A DNA stretch of 64,000 nt from contig NZ_OY776413.1 in NCBI RefSeq assembly GCF_963675585.1, positions 1 to 64,000 on the forward strand. The letters are read 5' to 3'. The stretch's first letter is position 1; every line of letters starts with the position of its first letter. This DNA is from an uncultured Draconibacterium sp. GTDB lineage: Bacteria; Bacteroidota; Bacteroidia; Bacteroidales; Prolixibacteraceae. Under the pieces are notes generated by a model that did not search any database, had not been told where the DNA came from, and worked only from the letters and a program-made list of their open reading frames with translations. Positions 62,861 through 64,000 of the stretch are shown here, in pieces. The position numbers and the translations under genes were made by a program.

Positions 62861-64000
62861 TTAAACTTTCTCCAAAACCATGGACAAACCCTGCCCAACA
62901 CCGATACACATTGTACAAAGCGCGTATTTGCTACTACTATTTTGTAACTGATAAAATGCCGTTGTCACCAGTCTTGCTCCTGACATTCCAAGCGGGTGCC
63001 CCAGTGCAATTGCACCACCAAGCGGATTAATCCTCGGATCGTCATCTGCCAAACCCAACTCGCGGGTACATGCCAGCGACTGGGCAGCAAATGCCTCATT
63101 CAATTCAATGATATCCATTTGTTCGATTGTCATTCCCAAACGTTTTAGCAACTTATTGGTAGCCGGAACAGGACCAATTCCCATAATTCGTGGCGGCACA
63201 CCGGCTGCCTGCGTTCCCAGAATTTTTACTCGCGGTGTTAAATTGTATTTTTTAACTGCGGCTGCCGAAGCCACTATTACTGCGGCAGCGCCATCGTTAA
63301 TTCCAGAAGCATTCCCGGCAGTTACAGTTCCTTCTTCAAGCGAAACAGGTTTTAATGTCGCTAGTTTTTCAGGCGATGTTAATCGTGGATGTTCATCCTT
63401 ATCAACCAAAATCGGATCGCCTTTTTTTTGTGGAATAGAAACAGGAACAATTTCACGTGCCAGCATTCCGTTGTTTATGGCTGTAGCAGCTTTTAACTGA
63501 CTGGAATGCGCAAATGCATCCTGATCTTCTCTGCTTATTTTATATTCGCTGGCAAGATTTTCTGCTGTACAAATCAGCGGATCGGTTCCAAATTGTGTAT
63601 GAAATTTATCGTTTACGAAGCGCCAGCCAATGGTAGTATCGAACAATTCAGGTGCACGCGAAAAAGCTGTTTCTGATTTTGCCATTACAAAAGGAGCACG
63701 CGACATACTTTCAACTCCACCGGCGATAATTATATCAGCTTCGCCTGCTTTAATGGCCCGGGCGGCAATACTAATTGCCTCCATTCCCGAGGCACACAAA
63801 CGATTTACGGTTACACCCGAAACACTTTCAGGGTAGCCCGCCAGCAACAATGCCATTCGGGCAACGTTACGATTGTCTTCGCCAGCCTGATTGGCGCAAC
63901 CAAGTATTACATCGTCTACAACCACATTTTTTAACTGCGGATTTCTGTCGATTAAAGTTTTTAACGGAATCGCAGCCAAATCGTCTGCTCTCACCGATGC
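62861..64000 (-). CDS. Acetyl-CoA acyltransferase (thiolase), 5' end beyond the window
   Basis: About 379 codons are visible; the gene starts to the right of the window, only about 15-20 residues short of the family's usual 390-400. Biosynthetic/degradative thiolase: nucleophile Cys in N-R-L-C-A-S-G-M-E, G-G-A-I-A-L-G-H-P-L-G-M-S-G and the second Cys in C-I-G-V-G-Q-G are intact. The segment A-N-Q-A-G-E-D-N-R-N-V-A-R-M-A and T-T-I-G-W-R-F-V-N are typical of the 3-oxoadipyl-CoA thiolase (PcaF/PaaJ) branch. It could work in aromatic, fatty acid or lysine (acetoacetyl-CoA) degradation; the neighbours favour the last, but the branch fits the first. Confidence 0.92.
   Translation of the reverse strand, partial: ASVRADDLAAIPLKTLIDRNPQLKNVVVDDVILGCANQAGEDNRNVARMALLLAGYPESVSGVTVNRLCASGMEAISIAARAIKAGEADIIIAGGVESMSRAPFVMAKSETAFSRAPELFDTTIGWRFVNDKFHTQFGTDPLICTAENLASEYKISREDQDAFAHSSQLKAATAINNGMLAREIVPVSIPQKKGDPILVDKDEHPRLTSPEKLATLKPVSLEEGTVTAGNASGINDGAAAVIVASAAAVKKYNLTPRVKILGTQAAGVPPRIMGIGPVPATNKLLKRLGMTIEQMDIIELNEAFAAQSLACTRELGLADDDPRINPLGGAIALGHPLGMSGARLVTTAFYQLQNSSSKYALCTMCIGVGQGLSMVLEKV

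Overview
The window is a chromosomal segment from a member of the Bacteroidota, most likely an environmental or marine Marinilabiliales/Prolixibacteraceae-type organism (the family-level placement is inference). Evidence: paired SusC/SusD proteins, several TonB-dependent receptors with carboxypeptidase-like N-terminal domains, DUF4249, DUF5606 and DUF4252 proteins, a type IX secretion C-terminal signal at the left edge, abundant lipoproteins, and promoters of the Bacteroidota type (a -7 box TAnnTTTG) with almost no Shine-Dalgarno sequences. Base composition is AT-rich and even. I see no prophage, transposase or CRISPR array; the only mobile-like DNA is two short palindromic intergenic elements.

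Layout. 1-21.6 kb is mostly housekeeping: the tail of a T9SS-secreted protein, a TonB receptor/DUF4249 pair, a YbbR-coaE-DnaJ/TerB-MOSC gene run, an MscS channel, a class II aldolase, argS, an OmpA protein with thrombospondin-3 repeats, a DEDDh exonuclease, DUF5606, a cobalamin-receptor-like TonB protein, a stand-alone ECF sigma factor, a DJ-1 protein, purL, a small lipoprotein and tRNA-Leu(GAG).

21.6-49.3 kb is a carbohydrate-utilisation island made of several transcription units. A leftward unit holds an MFS sugar porter, a GH2 lipoprotein and a cytosolic DUF5107-TPR protein, with a divergent AraC regulator. A rightward unit holds SusC, SusD, a GH92-family lipoprotein and an FG-GAP/ASPIC lipoprotein. 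A second leftward unit holds a sodium:solute symporter and a DapA-family lyase, with a divergent AraC regulator. A third leftward unit (DUF1080 protein, sugar-isomerase-like lipoprotein, Tat-exported Gfo/Idh/MocA oxidoreductase) looks like an exported 3-keto-glycoside pathway. Divergent from it is a membrane-anchored winged-helix regulator. Together the genes suggest outer-membrane import of an oligosaccharide, periplasmic trimming and oxidation, inner-membrane uptake and cytosolic cleavage. The real substrate cannot be read from the sequence. The GH92 protein lacks the usual catalytic residues, which is the most unexpected single observation.

49.4-57.4 kb is regulatory: the winged-helix membrane protein, a small beta-barrel protein, a REC-histidine kinase with a NarL-type response regulator, typA/bipA (leftward), and an ECF sigma / membrane anti-sigma-like / DUF4252 operon. 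57.5-64 kb holds a PQQ-like beta-propeller lipoprotein, an exported EEP-family phosphohydrolase, and a leftward set for lysine/alpha-aminoadipate and acyl-CoA catabolism (saccharopine dehydrogenase family, ALDH7-type semialdehyde dehydrogenase, and a thiolase cut by the right edge).
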